A stretch of DNA of 64,000 nucleotides from Actinacidiphila cocklensis (GCF_907177275.1 NZ_CAJSLV010000092.1:186001-250000); one strand, 5' to 3'; positions 37,144-46,049 are shown, counted from the first letter of the stretch. Notes: a model not told the origin generated them from the letters alone. A program made the numbers and translations.

Positions 37144-37169
37144 GAGCCCGGCCCCGAGGGGCCGGGCTC
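37144..37169 (+). terminator. Hairpin after YbjN gene
   Basis: GAGCCCGGCC and GGCCGGGCTC form a perfect 10-bp stem with a short loop, 20 bp past the stop, followed by CTTCG. Confidence 0.75.
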
Positions 37170-37254
37170 TTCGCGTATCCGCACCCGGGGCGGCAGCCAG
37201 GACGTCGCGCTGTTTCCCAGCGACGGGCGCCCGATCCGAGGACAATCACGGCGC

Positions 37255-38034
37255 ATGGCCATCGACTACGGCAAGCCCGCGCGGATCGACTACCGGAAGG
37301 AACCCGGCCCGGACGCCTCCGCCGCTGCCCTGGAGCGGGTCGCTGAGCGCGCCCCCGGTCTCGTCAGCCTGGTCAAGACCGCCGCGGTCTGCCTGGCCAA
37401 GAACCAGGTGAGTGGCCGGCGGGCCGCCGTCTATCTCGTGCTGGACCGCTCCGGCAGCATGCGCCGCTACTACCGCGACGGGTCCGTGCAGCACCTGGCG
37501 GAGCAGACGCTCGCCCTGGCCGCCAACCTCGACGACGACGGGGTCGTGCCCGTCGTGTTCTTCTCCACCGGCATCGACGGCACCGCCGAGATCAGCCTCG
37601 ACGCGTACCGGGACCGCATCAACCCCCTGCACGACTCCATGGGACACATGGGGCGCACCAACTACCACGTCGCCATGCAGGCCGTCATCGACCACTACGA
37701 GTCGTCCGGTGCGACCGACCCGGCCTTCGTCGTCTTCCAGACCGACGGCTCCCCGACGTCCCGGGCGGCCGCCGAGCACGTCCTGTGCACGGCGGCGCGG
37801 CTGCCGATCTTCTGGCAGTTCGTCGGCTTCGGCGACGACGAGTTCCGGTTCCTGCGCAGGCTCGACGACCTGCCCGTACCGGGCCGGCGCGTGGTCGACA
37901 ACGCGGGGTTCCTTGCCGCGGGCGACGCCCCGCGCTCCCTTTCCGACGCCGATCTCTACGACCGGCTGCTCAAGGAGTTCCCGCACTGGCTGGCCGCGGC
38001 CCGTGCGGCGGGAATCGTGGACCGAGAGGGCTGA
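37255..38034 (+). CDS. VWA-domain protein, tellurium-resistance (TerF/TerY) type
   Basis: 259 residues. After about 60 residues the von Willebrand A domain begins VYLVLDRSGSMRRYY, the complete MIDAS start (DxSxS), followed by Thr in GRTNYHVAMQ and Asp in FQTDGSPTS. The C-terminal LPIFWQFVGFGDDEFRFLRRLDDL is characteristic of the TerF/TerY type. These are stress-related in ter clusters; here it stands alone. Metal-dependent protein binding is the family role. Confidence 0.88.
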   Translation: MAIDYGKPARIDYRKEPGPDASAAALERVAERAPGLVSLVKTAAVCLAKNQVSGRRAAVYLVLDRSGSMRRYYRDGSVQHLAEQTLALAANLDDDGVVPVVFFSTGIDGTAEISLDAYRDRINPLHDSMGHMGRTNYHVAMQAVIDHYESSGATDPAFVVFQTDGSPTSRAAAEHVLCTAARLPIFWQFVGFGDDEFRFLRRLDDLPVPGRRVVDNAGFLAAGDAPRSLSDADLYDRLLKEFPHWLAAARAAGIVDREG

Positions 38035-38043
38035 GCGGGCCGG

Positions 38044-38736
38044 TCAGGAGGGCAGCTGGCGGGCCACGCGCTCGCTCGCCCACTCGAAGATCCGCGGCTC
38101 GTCGAGGGCGGCCACCCACAGGTCGACCATCGACGCGGTCTCCTCGCCCGGCCAGGGGCCGACGCCCAGCACGCGCAGGCCCGCCCGGGTCGCGGCCTGG
38201 ACTCCGCAGAGCGAGTCCTCCACGGCCAGGGCGTCCGCCGCCGGGGCTCCGCAGTAGCGGGCCGCGGCGAGGTAGATGTCCGGGTGGGGCTTGGGCCGGA
38301 CGGCGCCGCCGGGGACCACGATGTGGTCGAAGTAGCGGCGCAGGTCAGCGGTGGCCAGGGACTCCTCCACGACCTCCAGCGGGCAGTTGCTGGCGACGGC
38401 CAGCGGTGCGAACTTCGCCGCGTTCACGACCAGTTCCTGGGCGCCCGGCATCGTCCGGGGCGCTTCGGCGGCCAGGGTGCGGAAACGGCTCAGCAGCCGT
38501 TCGGTCAGCTGCTCGCCCAGGTCGGGGCGCTCGGCGTCCTGGGCCATGAGCGCGCCGCACTCCGTGTAGTGCAGCCCCTTGGTGCGCTGGGCGAAGTCCG
38601 GTCCGACCCCGATTCCGAAGTCCCTGATCGTGAGCTCGCGCGCCAGCTCCCAATGGCGTTCGGTGTCCATGAGGGTGCCGTCGCAGTCGAAGACGATGGC
38701 GGCGGGGGTCCAGCTGAGGATGCGGTGGGAGGTCAT
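38044..38736 (-). CDS. HAD-superfamily hydrolase (beta-phosphoglucomutase-like)
   Basis: 230 residues from MTSHRILSW. Catalytic motif I FDCDGTLMDTE, motif II VASNCPL, Lys in VRPKPHPDIY and motif IV AVEDSLCGVQAA. The helical cap between residues 30 and 90 places it with the phosphoglucomutase/phosphatase group acting on small phosphosugars; substrate not determined. It ends 9 nt from the VWA stop, convergent. It marks the right end of the first core block. Confidence 0.9.
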   Translation of the reverse strand: MTSHRILSWTPAAIVFDCDGTLMDTERHWELARELTIRDFGIGVGPDFAQRTKGLHYTECGALMAQDAERPDLGEQLTERLLSRFRTLAAEAPRTMPGAQELVVNAAKFAPLAVASNCPLEVVEESLATADLRRYFDHIVVPGGAVRPKPHPDIYLAAARYCGAPAADALAVEDSLCGVQAATRAGLRVLGVGPWPGEETASMVDLWVAALDEPRIFEWASERVARQLPS

Positions 38737-38947
38737 GCGCGGTAGTCCCTTCGGGAGTCCCTGGCGGCGCCAGTGCCGGAGCCCCGTGCGACGGGGTGGC
38801 AAGGGCAACGTTTCGGCACCAGGAGGACGCGGGGACCGGTGACGCGAAGAAGATGTGGCTTTTCGAGCGATCACCGGTAAATGTAACGATCGATACGCTA
38901 TGCGCCGCTACATAGTGGAGTCAAGTCATCACATGGAGTGAGATTTT

Positions 38948-39862
38948 CTAGCGGTACCCGAGGACGCCGAAGGTGGTTCTCGCCCCGCCCTGCAGGACGC
39001 CGAAGACGCAGGTCCGGTGGTGCGGCACGCACACCACGTGGGCCGGAGGGGCGAACTCCGTGAAACGCGCAGCGGTCAGCCGGCCGGCCCTCGGGCGCAG
39101 CAGGGTGCCGCGGCTGGCCACTGCCGCGGCCTGCCGCACGGCTTCGAGCAGCACCATGCCCGGCACGTGGTCGGTCGGATGGTCGAAGAAGTACGGGTGC
39201 CGGGGGTCGGCCGGGCAGAGCACCGTCTCTTGTCCCCGGCGTCCGATGAGCACGTCGTGCCGGCTCGGCACCGCCAGGTCCGACGCCGTCGGGCGGGTCA
39301 GTCCGGGCGCCGGGGCCGGCGGCGCGGAGGTGCCCGCGCCGCCGCGTATCTCCGCGTACCGCTGCTCGTCGAGGACGCGCACACCGCCTCCGGCGTGCGC
39401 GAACGTGATGCCGTCCGCCACGAAGTCCACGTCCAGCCGCAGCCCGGTGGCGGCCCCGCTCCGGTCGCGTCGCACACCTGGTTCGCGCACCTTGCAGGTG
39501 ATGTCGGTGGCGCCGGAACGCGCCGCCGGCTCCGCGTCCGGGTCGATCTCGAAGAACAGATCCGTGATGATCAGTCGCGCCGCCGCGGGGACGCGGAAGT
39601 AGCGCAGCGGGATGTAGATGCCGAGTTGGCGCAGGGTCTCCGCGAGGATCAGCGGGCTGTGCAGGCTCCCGCCGTCGCGCGGGAACGTCGGATGCGACCT
39701 CGGCCAGGACGCCGCCGCCTCGAACCCCCCGCCGCTGCGCGGCCGTACGTCGGTGAGCAGCACTTCTGCGGGGGAGGTGCGGTGCACCATCTCGCGAGCG
39801 ATCGTGCGCGACCAGCTCAACGGCCGGTTGCACCGAGGGGCGTCGCCGAAGGAGGCGCTCAT
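38948..39862 (-). CDS. AfsA-like gamma-butyrolactone biosynthesis protein
   Basis: 304 residues with two tandem AfsA (hotdog-like) repeats: the first around VHRTSPAEVLLTDVRP, the second around SRHDVLIGRRGQETVLCPADPRHPYFFDHPTDHVPGMV (split across 200-240), then LLEAVRQAA. AfsA enzymes join a beta-ketoacyl group to dihydroxyacetone phosphate to start butyrolactone signal synthesis. The gene is divergent from a receptor-type TetR regulator, the scbA/scbR arrangement. ATG 39862 is chosen; an alternative is 39880. Confidence 0.85.
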   Translation of the reverse strand: MSASFGDAPRCNRPLSWSRTIAREMVHRTSPAEVLLTDVRPRSGGGFEAAASWPRSHPTFPRDGGSLHSPLILAETLRQLGIYIPLRYFRVPAAARLIITDLFFEIDPDAEPAARSGATDITCKVREPGVRRDRSGAATGLRLDVDFVADGITFAHAGGGVRVLDEQRYAEIRGGAGTSAPPAPAPGLTRPTASDLAVPSRHDVLIGRRGQETVLCPADPRHPYFFDHPTDHVPGMVLLEAVRQAAAVASRGTLLRPRAGRLTAARFTEFAPPAHVVCVPHHRTCVFGVLQGGARTTFGVLGYR

Positions 39863-39960
39863 GCACCTAGCAGAACTCATGGGGCCCGTGGGCGCATGTC
39901 GTCACGCCCGCCCGCGAGCACTACATTTACGCACTGTCGGTGATGGTTCGGGTGTGTGGA

Positions 39961-40686
39961 GTGACGGTGCAGGGACGAGCGAAGACGACACGGCGCTATC
40001 TGCTGGAGGCGGCGGCACAGCTGTTCGACGAGCGGGGCTATGCGGGTACCAGCATCAGCGACATCAGTAGCCGCTCGGGCCGTACCAGCGGGTCCATCTA
40101 CTTCCACTACGCGAGCAAGGAGAAGCTCGCGCTGGCGGTCGTGGAGGAGCATTTCGCGAGCTGGCCGGAGATGATCGGCCGGCACCGGGCGGCCGCGGCG
40201 CCTGCCCTCGAAAGGCTGGTGGCGCTGAGCTTCACCGTCGCGCGGGCCTTCCGCGACGATGTCGTCGTCCGGGCCGGCTCGCGGCTGTGGATGGAGCACA
40301 AGGCCATCGACGCGACCCTCCCCATGCCCTTCGTGGGCTGGATCGAGGTGGTGACCGGGCTGCTGGAGGAGGCGCGCGCGGAAGGCGCACTCGCGGCCGG
40401 GATCGCTCCTGAGACGGCGGCGCACGGCATCGTCTGCGCCTTCTTCGGCCTGCACACCGTCTCGGACGCCCTGGACGGGCGCCGGTGCATCGAGCAGCAC
40501 CTGTACGGGCTGTGGTCCCTGCTCCTGGCGGCGCTCCAGGCGGAGCCCGACCCGGCCGGGCTCCTCGCCCGCGCACTGGCGGAGACGACCGCACCGGACG
40601 CGGTGGCGGGCACGGTGACCGGTTCACGTCCGAACGCGGTTCCGAGCACGGTTCCGAGCGCCGTTCCGAACGCGGGCTTTGCATGA
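39961..40686 (+). CDS. Gamma-butyrolactone receptor-like TetR regulator
   Basis: 241 residues from GTG 39961; ATG 39943 is possible. The N-terminal HTH (RRYLLEAAAQLFDERGYAGT, SGSIYFHYASKEKLALAVV) is of the ArpA/ScbR type. The ligand pocket region is helical. The last 40 residues contain imperfect NAVPSTVPSAVP repeats, absent from known receptors. Divergent to the AfsA-like synthase, it probably represses it until signal accumulates. The 98-bp intergenic region has a weak ARE-like stretch near 39922-39945. Confidence 0.83.
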   Translation: MTVQGRAKTTRRYLLEAAAQLFDERGYAGTSISDISSRSGRTSGSIYFHYASKEKLALAVVEEHFASWPEMIGRHRAAAAPALERLVALSFTVARAFRDDVVVRAGSRLWMEHKAIDATLPMPFVGWIEVVTGLLEEARAEGALAAGIAPETAAHGIVCAFFGLHTVSDALDGRRCIEQHLYGLWSLLLAALQAEPDPAGLLARALAETTAPDAVAGTVTGSRPNAVPSTVPSAVPNAGFA

Positions 40687-40707
40687 GCATGCGGGACTAT
40701 GCATACT
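40677..40707. promoter_or_regulatory. Candidate ArgR boxes upstream of argG
   Basis: TTTGCATGAGCATGC and TATGCATACTC lie in tandem just before the argG start. Both contain the TGCAT core of ARG boxes. The first overlaps the stop codon of the receptor-type regulator. Arginine-dependent repression of argG fits the pathway; the match is by eye. Confidence 0.5.
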
Positions 40708-40713
40708 CTCTCC

Positions 40714-42168
40714 ATGTCCAAGGTCCTCACCCAGCTTCCCGTCGGCGAGCGCGTCGGCATCGCCTTCTCGGGCGGCCTCGACACTTCGGTCGCGGTCGCG
40801 TGGATGCGTGACAAGGGCGCCGTCCCTTGCACCTTCACCGCCGACATAGGGCAGTACGACGAGCCCGACATCGCCTCGGTGCCCGGCCGCGCGAAGGCCT
40901 ACGGCGCGGAGATCGCGCGCCTGGTCGACTGCCGCGCGGCGCTGGTCGAGGAGGGTCTGGCCGCGCTCACCTGCGGGGCGTTCCACATCCGCTCGGGCGG
41001 GCGCTCCTACTTCAACACCACCCCGCTCGGCCGCGCCGTCACCGGCACGCTCCTGGTCCGGGCGATGCTGGAGGACGACGTCCAGATCTGGGGCGACGGC
41101 TCGACCTTCAAGGGCAACGACATCGAGCGGTTCTACCGCTACGGCCTGCTCGCCAATCCGCACCTGCGGATCTACAAGCCGTGGCTGGACGCGGACTTCG
41201 TGACCGAGCTGGGCGGCCGCAAGGAGATGTCGGAGTGGCTGCTAGCCCACGGCCTGCCCTACCGCGACAGCACGGAGAAGGCGTACTCCACCGACGCCAA
41301 CATCTGGGGCGCCACGCACGAGGCCAAGACGCTGGAGCACCTTGACACCGGCGTCGAGAGCGTCGAGCCGATCATGGGGGTGCGGTTCTGGGACCCGTCG
41401 GTCGAGATCGCCACGGAGGACGTGACGATCGGCTTCGACCAGGGCCGTCCCGTCACCCTCAACGGCAGGGAGTTCGCCTTCCCCGTCGACCTGGTGACCG
41501 AGGCGAACGCCATCGGCGGCCGTCACGGCATGGGCATGTCGGACCAGATCGAGAACCGGATCATCGAGGCGAAGAGCCGCGGCATCTACGAGGCCCCCGG
41601 CATGGCCCTGCTGCACGCGGCCTACGAGCGCCTGGTCAACGCCATCCACAACGAGGACACCGTCGCGCAGTACCACAGCGAGGGACGGCGCCTGGGCCGG
41701 CTGATGTACGAGGGCCGCTGGCTGGACCCGCAGGCACTGATGATCCGCGAGTCCCTGCAGCGCTGGGTCGGCGCGGCCGTCACCGGCGAGGTGACCCTGC
41801 GCCTGCGGCGCGGTGAGGACTACTCCCTCCTCGACACCACCGGCCCTGCCTTCAGCTACCACCCGGACAAGCTGTCGATGGAGCGCACCGAGGACTCCGC
41901 GTTCGGTCCCGTGGACCGGATCGGCCAGCTCACCATGCGCAACCTCGACATCGCCGACTCCCGCTCCAAGCTGGAGCAGTACGCCCAGCTCGGCCTGATC
42001 GGCGCGGGCGGTCCGGCCATCGGCGCCGCGCAGGCAGCCGCGACCGGGCTGATCGGCACCATGCCGCAGATGCCGGAGGGCGGCGCCGAGGCCATCGCCT
42101 CCCGCGGAGAGGCCGAGCCCGACGACGAGCTGCTGGACCTCGCCGCGATGGAGTTCGGCACGGACTGA
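40714..42168 (+). CDS. argG: Argininosuccinate synthase, long (E. coli-type) form
   Basis: 484 residues from MSKVLTQLPVGERVGIAFSG; ATG 40699 would add five residues. It joins citrulline and aspartate using ATP. The ATP loop is AFSGGLDTSVAVAW. FNTTPLGRAVTGTLLVRAM and MGMSDQIENRI are typical of the approximately 450-residue class. No other arg genes are adjacent. In many streptomycetes the usual argG is a shorter type, so this could be a second copy. Likely regulated by the upstream ARG boxes. Confidence 0.95.
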   Translation: MSKVLTQLPVGERVGIAFSGGLDTSVAVAWMRDKGAVPCTFTADIGQYDEPDIASVPGRAKAYGAEIARLVDCRAALVEEGLAALTCGAFHIRSGGRSYFNTTPLGRAVTGTLLVRAMLEDDVQIWGDGSTFKGNDIERFYRYGLLANPHLRIYKPWLDADFVTELGGRKEMSEWLLAHGLPYRDSTEKAYSTDANIWGATHEAKTLEHLDTGVESVEPIMGVRFWDPSVEIATEDVTIGFDQGRPVTLNGREFAFPVDLVTEANAIGGRHGMGMSDQIENRIIEAKSRGIYEAPGMALLHAAYERLVNAIHNEDTVAQYHSEGRRLGRLMYEGRWLDPQALMIRESLQRWVGAAVTGEVTLRLRRGEDYSLLDTTGPAFSYHPDKLSMERTEDSAFGPVDRIGQLTMRNLDIADSRSKLEQYAQLGLIGAGGPAIGAAQAAATGLIGTMPQMPEGGAEAIASRGEAEPDDELLDLAAMEFGTD

Positions 42169-42269
42169 TCAGCGCTGAGGGCGTCGGCGTCGAGCACGTC
42201 GCGCGTGGTCCCGAGGCTGACGAAGGCGACGGACCCGGTGGCATTCCACCGGGTCCGTCGCCTGTTGCC

Positions 42270-42520
42270 TCAGCCGCGGCGGGCCGAGGCGCGCCGGCGA
42301 GCGCCGACCAGGGCCGCGCGGCACCGGCGGCGAGCACGACGCCACCGCCGACCGCCGACCGCCGACCGCCGACCGCCGACCGCCGTCCAGAGGGTGGCGG
42401 GGCCGGAGCCGGTGGCCGCGAGCTGCCCGCCGTCCCGGTCACCGTTCGCGGACGGTGCGTTGGCCGAAGGCGTGGCCGAGGGGGTGGCCGAGGGCACCGC
42501 GGTCGTCGCGTCGATCGTCC
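42270..42520 (-). pseudogene. Sortase (LAXTG) cell-wall anchor remnant with heptamer slippage
   Basis: On the minus strand a Ser/Pro/Thr-rich stalk (PSATPSATPSANAPSANG) leads to QLAATGSG, a sortase LAXTG signal. The following membrane helix is broken: WTAVGG runs into (CCGCCGA)n repeats at 42345-42386, after which GGVVLAAGAA continues in another frame and ALVGARRRAS returns to the first. The 5' part of the gene is absent. It was a wall-anchored surface protein; the repeat is the likely cause of the shift. Confidence 0.5.
42345..42386. repeat. Heptamer tandem repeat (CCGCCGA) x6
   Basis: Six copies of a 7-bp unit. Copy-number change alters reading frame, which fits the broken membrane helix in the surrounding remnant. 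Confidence 0.9.
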
Positions 42521-42654
42521 GCTCATGACCGAAGACCGCGCTGCGGGTGCCTCACAAGCGGCGCGAGATCAGGTCCGAGCCGGTGGGACGGCCGTTGCGA
42601 AACGGGCCCGATCCTGTTTTGATCCAGGGGATTTACCAATACGTGGGGGATGCC

Positions 42655-43050
42655 GTGGAGTTCATGATCTTAGGCGCGGGACCCGACGACGAAGCGGAGC
42701 TGCTGTCTCTGCACCGCTGGCTCAAGCAGGACCCGGAGCTCGTCGGGGCGGTCACGATCCGGCTGGTCGAGGGCGAGCCCTCGCCGGAACTGATGGGCGG
42801 CGCCCTCGACGCGCTGAACGTGATCATCAACGACGCGGCGGCGATCGCCGGGTTGGCCGTGTCCTTCACCACCTGGCAGGCGTCCCGGTCGAGTCGGCGG
42901 GCGCGGACGATCCGGCAGGACGGGCAGGACCGGGTCCTCGCAGCGGGCGCGACCCCCGAGGAGGTCCGCGCGGCCCTGGAGCCGGGTCTCGCGGAAGCGC
43001 CGCTGGTGTCCACCGGTGAGCTGCATGACGGTGCGGAGGAGCCGAGTTGA
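42655..43050 (+). CDS. EACC1-like effector-associated component
   Basis: 131 residues from GTG 42655 (VEFMILGAGPDDE), with GGGGGAT five nt upstream. It shows LLSLHRWLKQDPELVGAVTI, PELMGGALDALNVIINDAAA, then VSFTTWQASRSSRRART. This order (short strand, WL, PG/SPELMG loop, hydrophobic helix, WxxxR basic end) resembles effector-associated constant component 1 of bacterial conflict systems. The downstream caspase gene overlaps its stop by 4 nt. By analogy it regulates or recruits that effector. The longer frame at 42547 was not chosen because it is Arg-rich and has no ribosome site. Confidence 0.65.
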   Translation: MEFMILGAGPDDEAELLSLHRWLKQDPELVGAVTIRLVEGEPSPELMGGALDALNVIINDAAAIAGLAVSFTTWQASRSSRRARTIRQDGQDRVLAAGATPEEVRAALEPGLAEAPLVSTGELHDGAEEPS

Positions 43051-44825
43051 GCTCTCGGCTGCCTTCCGGGCAGCACTCACAGGTAGTCCTCGTCGGCGGA
43101 TCGCAGTACGAGTACCACCCCGACATCGAGTCCGTGGACCGGAATCTGGACGGTCTGCGCCGGGTTCTCACCGACCCCGCCTACTGGGGCCTGCCGCCGG
43201 AGAACTGCCACGTCATCCGGAACCCGGAGAACCCGGACGAGGTGATGACGGTCCTGGAGACCGCTGCAGAACGTGCGACGGACGCCCTGATCTTCTATTT
43301 CGCCGGGCACGGTTTCTCCGACGAGGGCGGCCTGTATCTCGCGCTGAAGAACACCCGCCAGCCGCGGTCGGCCGTGCGCTACAACTCGATCCACTACGAG
43401 TGGGTGCGCACGGCGATGCTGCAGGGGGACTCGCCGGCCACCCGCCGGGTCATCATCCTCGACTGCTGCTACAGCGGCCGCGCCGCCAACGAGCAGATGG
43501 GGGTGGTGATGGGACCCGAGTCGACCGGCGTGCACGGGGCCGTGGTCTGGGCGGCCACCACCCCCACCCGGCTCGCGGTCGCCCCGTTGGACGGGGAGTA
43601 CACGGCCTTCACCGGGGAGTTGATGCACACCCTCGACTCGGGCATCGAAGGTGCGTCGGAACTCCTCGACATGGACACGATCTTCAAGCGGGTCAGCCGC
43701 AACCTCGTGGTCAAGGGCTTTCCGCAGCCCGACCAGCACAACCGCGCACTCGGCGGCCAGCTGGCCCTGGTGCGCAATCGCGCGCTGTCCGGGGCGGCAA
43801 GCGCGCCGATCCCGGAGCAGACCGTCCCGGGCGGCCGGGGGCAGCCCTTCGCGCCGTTCGCGAGCAGTGCGTCCTGGGAGCCCTTCACCTGGGGCACGAT
43901 GCACACCGATCTGCTGGTCGTCGAGGGCGACGGCGAGAGTGCCATTCCGGAAGACTCCGTCCACGTACGGACGATGGACGAGGACGTCGAACTCCCGGAG
44001 GAGATGGCCCGGTGGCGGGCGGAGATCGAGGCCGAGCAGGAGTCGCTGCGCCTTGCCGGGAAGCCGTACTTCTGGAACGGGCTCAATTTCGCGGTGGACC
44101 AGGTCACGATCGGGCGGGTCGCGGAGACGGAGGCCCCGGAGATCTATCTCCGGCTGCAGAATTCCGACTACTTCACCTTCCTGGCCACGCAGCAGCTCGA
44201 CCGGCAGTTCGCGGACGGAACGACTCCCAGGAGCCGGTACCTCGACCCGTACGACCCGATGGACGTGCCCGCCTTCATGGGCTCCTCCTTCGGCACGAAC
44301 GTCGCCGTGATCACGCGCGACGAGAAGCTGATCGTCTCGCGGCGCAGCCAGACGGTGGGTTCGCATCCCGGCACCTGGAACTCCTCGGCCAACGAGGCGC
44401 TGTCACGGGTCGTGGACAACGCGGCCCGGCGGGCTCCGAACATCTTCGACGTGGCGCGTCGCGGACTCAGCGAGGAGCTGGCACTCAGTGCGGACGAGTA
44501 CCGGCTCAGCATGCTGGCGCTGACCATCGACAAGGGCACGCACCAGTGGGGAGCGCTGTTCCTCGCGCGGTTGCGCGGGGTGACCTCCCACGAGTTCATC
44601 GCCCGCCGGTCCCGCGGCGTGTCCGACAAATGGGAGCACGACCGGCACGAACTGGTCGACTTCGAGATCGAACCGGTGACCCGTTTCATCTTCCACCCGG
44701 ACCGTGCCGACCTGTGGTCGCCCACGGCGCCGGGCCTCTTCTACCTGGCCCTGGTGAGCAAGTACGGCAGGGTCGCCGTCGAGCGCGAGAGCGCGCGCGT
44801 CCTGGCACGGCTCCAGCACGGCTGA
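43047..44825 (+). CDS. Caspase-like protease fused to NUDIX-like domain
   Basis: 592 residues, TTG start overlapping the previous stop (TTGA). About 12-240 is a peptidase C14 fold with QVVLVGGSQYEYH, catalytic His88 in FYFAGHGF and Cys141 in IILDCCYSG. About 265-400 is unassigned. About 411-575 resembles NUDIX: GTNVAVITRDEKLIVSRRS, then a degenerate box DVARRGLSEELAL (Glu476, Glu477 kept; the first Glu is Gly473), then LALTIDKGTHQWGALFLARL. A protease paired with a nucleotide-sensing or hydrolysing domain suggests a suicide-type defence effector. The combination is one I do not recognise. Confidence 0.85.
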   Translation: MSSRLPSGQHSQVVLVGGSQYEYHPDIESVDRNLDGLRRVLTDPAYWGLPPENCHVIRNPENPDEVMTVLETAAERATDALIFYFAGHGFSDEGGLYLALKNTRQPRSAVRYNSIHYEWVRTAMLQGDSPATRRVIILDCCYSGRAANEQMGVVMGPESTGVHGAVVWAATTPTRLAVAPLDGEYTAFTGELMHTLDSGIEGASELLDMDTIFKRVSRNLVVKGFPQPDQHNRALGGQLALVRNRALSGAASAPIPEQTVPGGRGQPFAPFASSASWEPFTWGTMHTDLLVVEGDGESAIPEDSVHVRTMDEDVELPEEMARWRAEIEAEQESLRLAGKPYFWNGLNFAVDQVTIGRVAETEAPEIYLRLQNSDYFTFLATQQLDRQFADGTTPRSRYLDPYDPMDVPAFMGSSFGTNVAVITRDEKLIVSRRSQTVGSHPGTWNSSANEALSRVVDNAARRAPNIFDVARRGLSEELALSADEYRLSMLALTIDKGTHQWGALFLARLRGVTSHEFIARRSRGVSDKWEHDRHELVDFEIEPVTRFIFHPDRADLWSPTAPGLFYLALVSKYGRVAVERESARVLARLQHG

Positions 44826-44826
44826 G

Positions 44827-44890
44827 GCGCGGGCGCGGGCGCGGCCGCGGGCGCGGGCGCTGGCGCGAGGAAGCGCCTGCGCAGGCGCCC
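44827..44890. repeat. GGGCGC hexamer tract and palindrome after caspase gene
   Basis: About 40 bp of GGGCGC-type units, then GCGCCTGC/GCAGGCGC, a perfect 16-bp palindrome at 44873-44888. The palindrome may act as terminator for the EACC1/caspase operon. Confidence 0.45.
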
Positions 44891-44984
44891 GCACGATGAC
44901 GCCGCTGATCGGACGCGAGTGGACCCACTCGGGTGACGGCCCCCGGCTGCCGCAGCCACTTCCGGTCCCTGCCTCCGAACGGTC

Positions 44985-45164
44985 GAGCAGGTCGCGCTTG
45001 GCCGTCAGGTTGTCGCGGATGCCGGTGTAGTACGTGTCGCGGAGGGCGAGGGCCTGGGCCTGGGCGATGGCGTGCTTGGAAGGGGCCGAGGCGACGCAGG
45101 TCAGGAACTGCTTCGCCGTGCGGACGGCCGCGACGAGGTCGGGGGAGCCGGTTACCCAGGCCAC
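44985..45164 (-). pseudogene. Aminotransferase fragment (middle part)
   Basis: About 60 codons read WVTGSPDLVAAVRTAKQFLT to YYTGIRDNLTAKRDLLDRS, matching residues in the middle of the complete aminotransferase at 50978 and closest to the truncated one at 55951. Both ends are cut. Several changed residues (TCVASAPSKHAIAQ) show decay. Just upstream, 45157-45185 resembles 52246-52275, a sequence next to the complete copy. Confidence 0.8.
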
Positions 45165-45422
45165 GCCTCGGTCACACGCTCATCCGGTCGCAGCGGGCAG
45201 ATCGCCGGGAAGAGGGCGGAAGCAAACGTGTCGGCCCGCATCGGTGCCGCGGCCGGTCGGTCGGAGCCGTCACCCGCGCCGCGCCGTTTCACCCGCCCGC
45301 GACCTGACCGCCCGCCGAGTCCGCGGATGACGCGAATGGTGTCGGTCACCGGCAGTCCCAATTCGTGAACGCAACCGACCGGCCGGCTGCCGTGTTCTCC
45401 GCCTTCGCGCGGTGCCTGTGGC

Positions 45423-46012
45423 ATGGACAGACGTGTCGGTTGCCCGTTCCCGCCGACGCCGGCCCCGGCACCTGGCCCGCGATCATCGACGCGGGAGTGT
45501 GGGCCGAGGCCAGGGGCACGGCGTGAGTTCCGATCGGCAGCCCACAAGGAGGCACTCAGCAAGCCCCGGCACCGGTACTACCTCCTACGCGGCCTGGTCC
45601 TGTGCGGGCGCTGCGGCACCCTGATGTCGGGTACGGCCAAGAGCGCAGGTCCTGCGTACCAGTGCAATCGCCGGGGACGGAACGACGAGAAGAAGTGCTC
45701 CCGGGCGATAGTGGCGCCGACGCTTGAGGACTTCGTCAGCGAGGCGGCCGTCAAGCTGCTCAGCGAGCTCCGGGTGGACGGTCGGCTCGCCAGCAGCAAC
45801 CTCTCCGAGGGCGTGGCCGAAGAGGTGGAGGACTCCTCGACGGCCTTACGGGCGCGGGCGCACGGGCCGCCTGGGAGGCCGAGGAAATGACGGACGAGCG
45901 TCGCAATGCCGTGCTGCGTTTCCTGTTCTCGGGCGTCGTCATCGACGAACCGAAGAAGCTCGGTCGGTACATGGACTGGGACCGGATCAGCATCGACCAG
46001 AACCCGCTGTAG
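45423..46012 (+). pseudogene. Serine recombinase/integrase remnant (zinc-ribbon and C-terminus)
   Basis: Around 45560-45700 the frame reads RYYLLRGLVLCGRCGTLMSG and YQCNRRGR, the recombinase zinc ribbon with paired Cys. A helical segment follows, then a frameshift; from 45886 another frame gives VLRFLFSGVVIDEPKK and DRISIDQNPL, the usual C-terminal strand pair. An upstream frame has WPAIIDAGVWAEA, from the recombinase domain. The catalytic N-terminus is missing. This is evidence of a second mobile element in the 39-56 kb block. Confidence 0.7.
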
Positions 46013-46049
46013 TGCCCACACGATTCGACTCGGGCAGGTTCAGCAGTCC

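Noticed and set aside
39863..39960. Definite receptor-binding ARE between afsA-like and receptor genes
   Set aside because: The ACATTTACGCACTGTCGG stretch only loosely fits the consensus; mentioned as weak, not listed.
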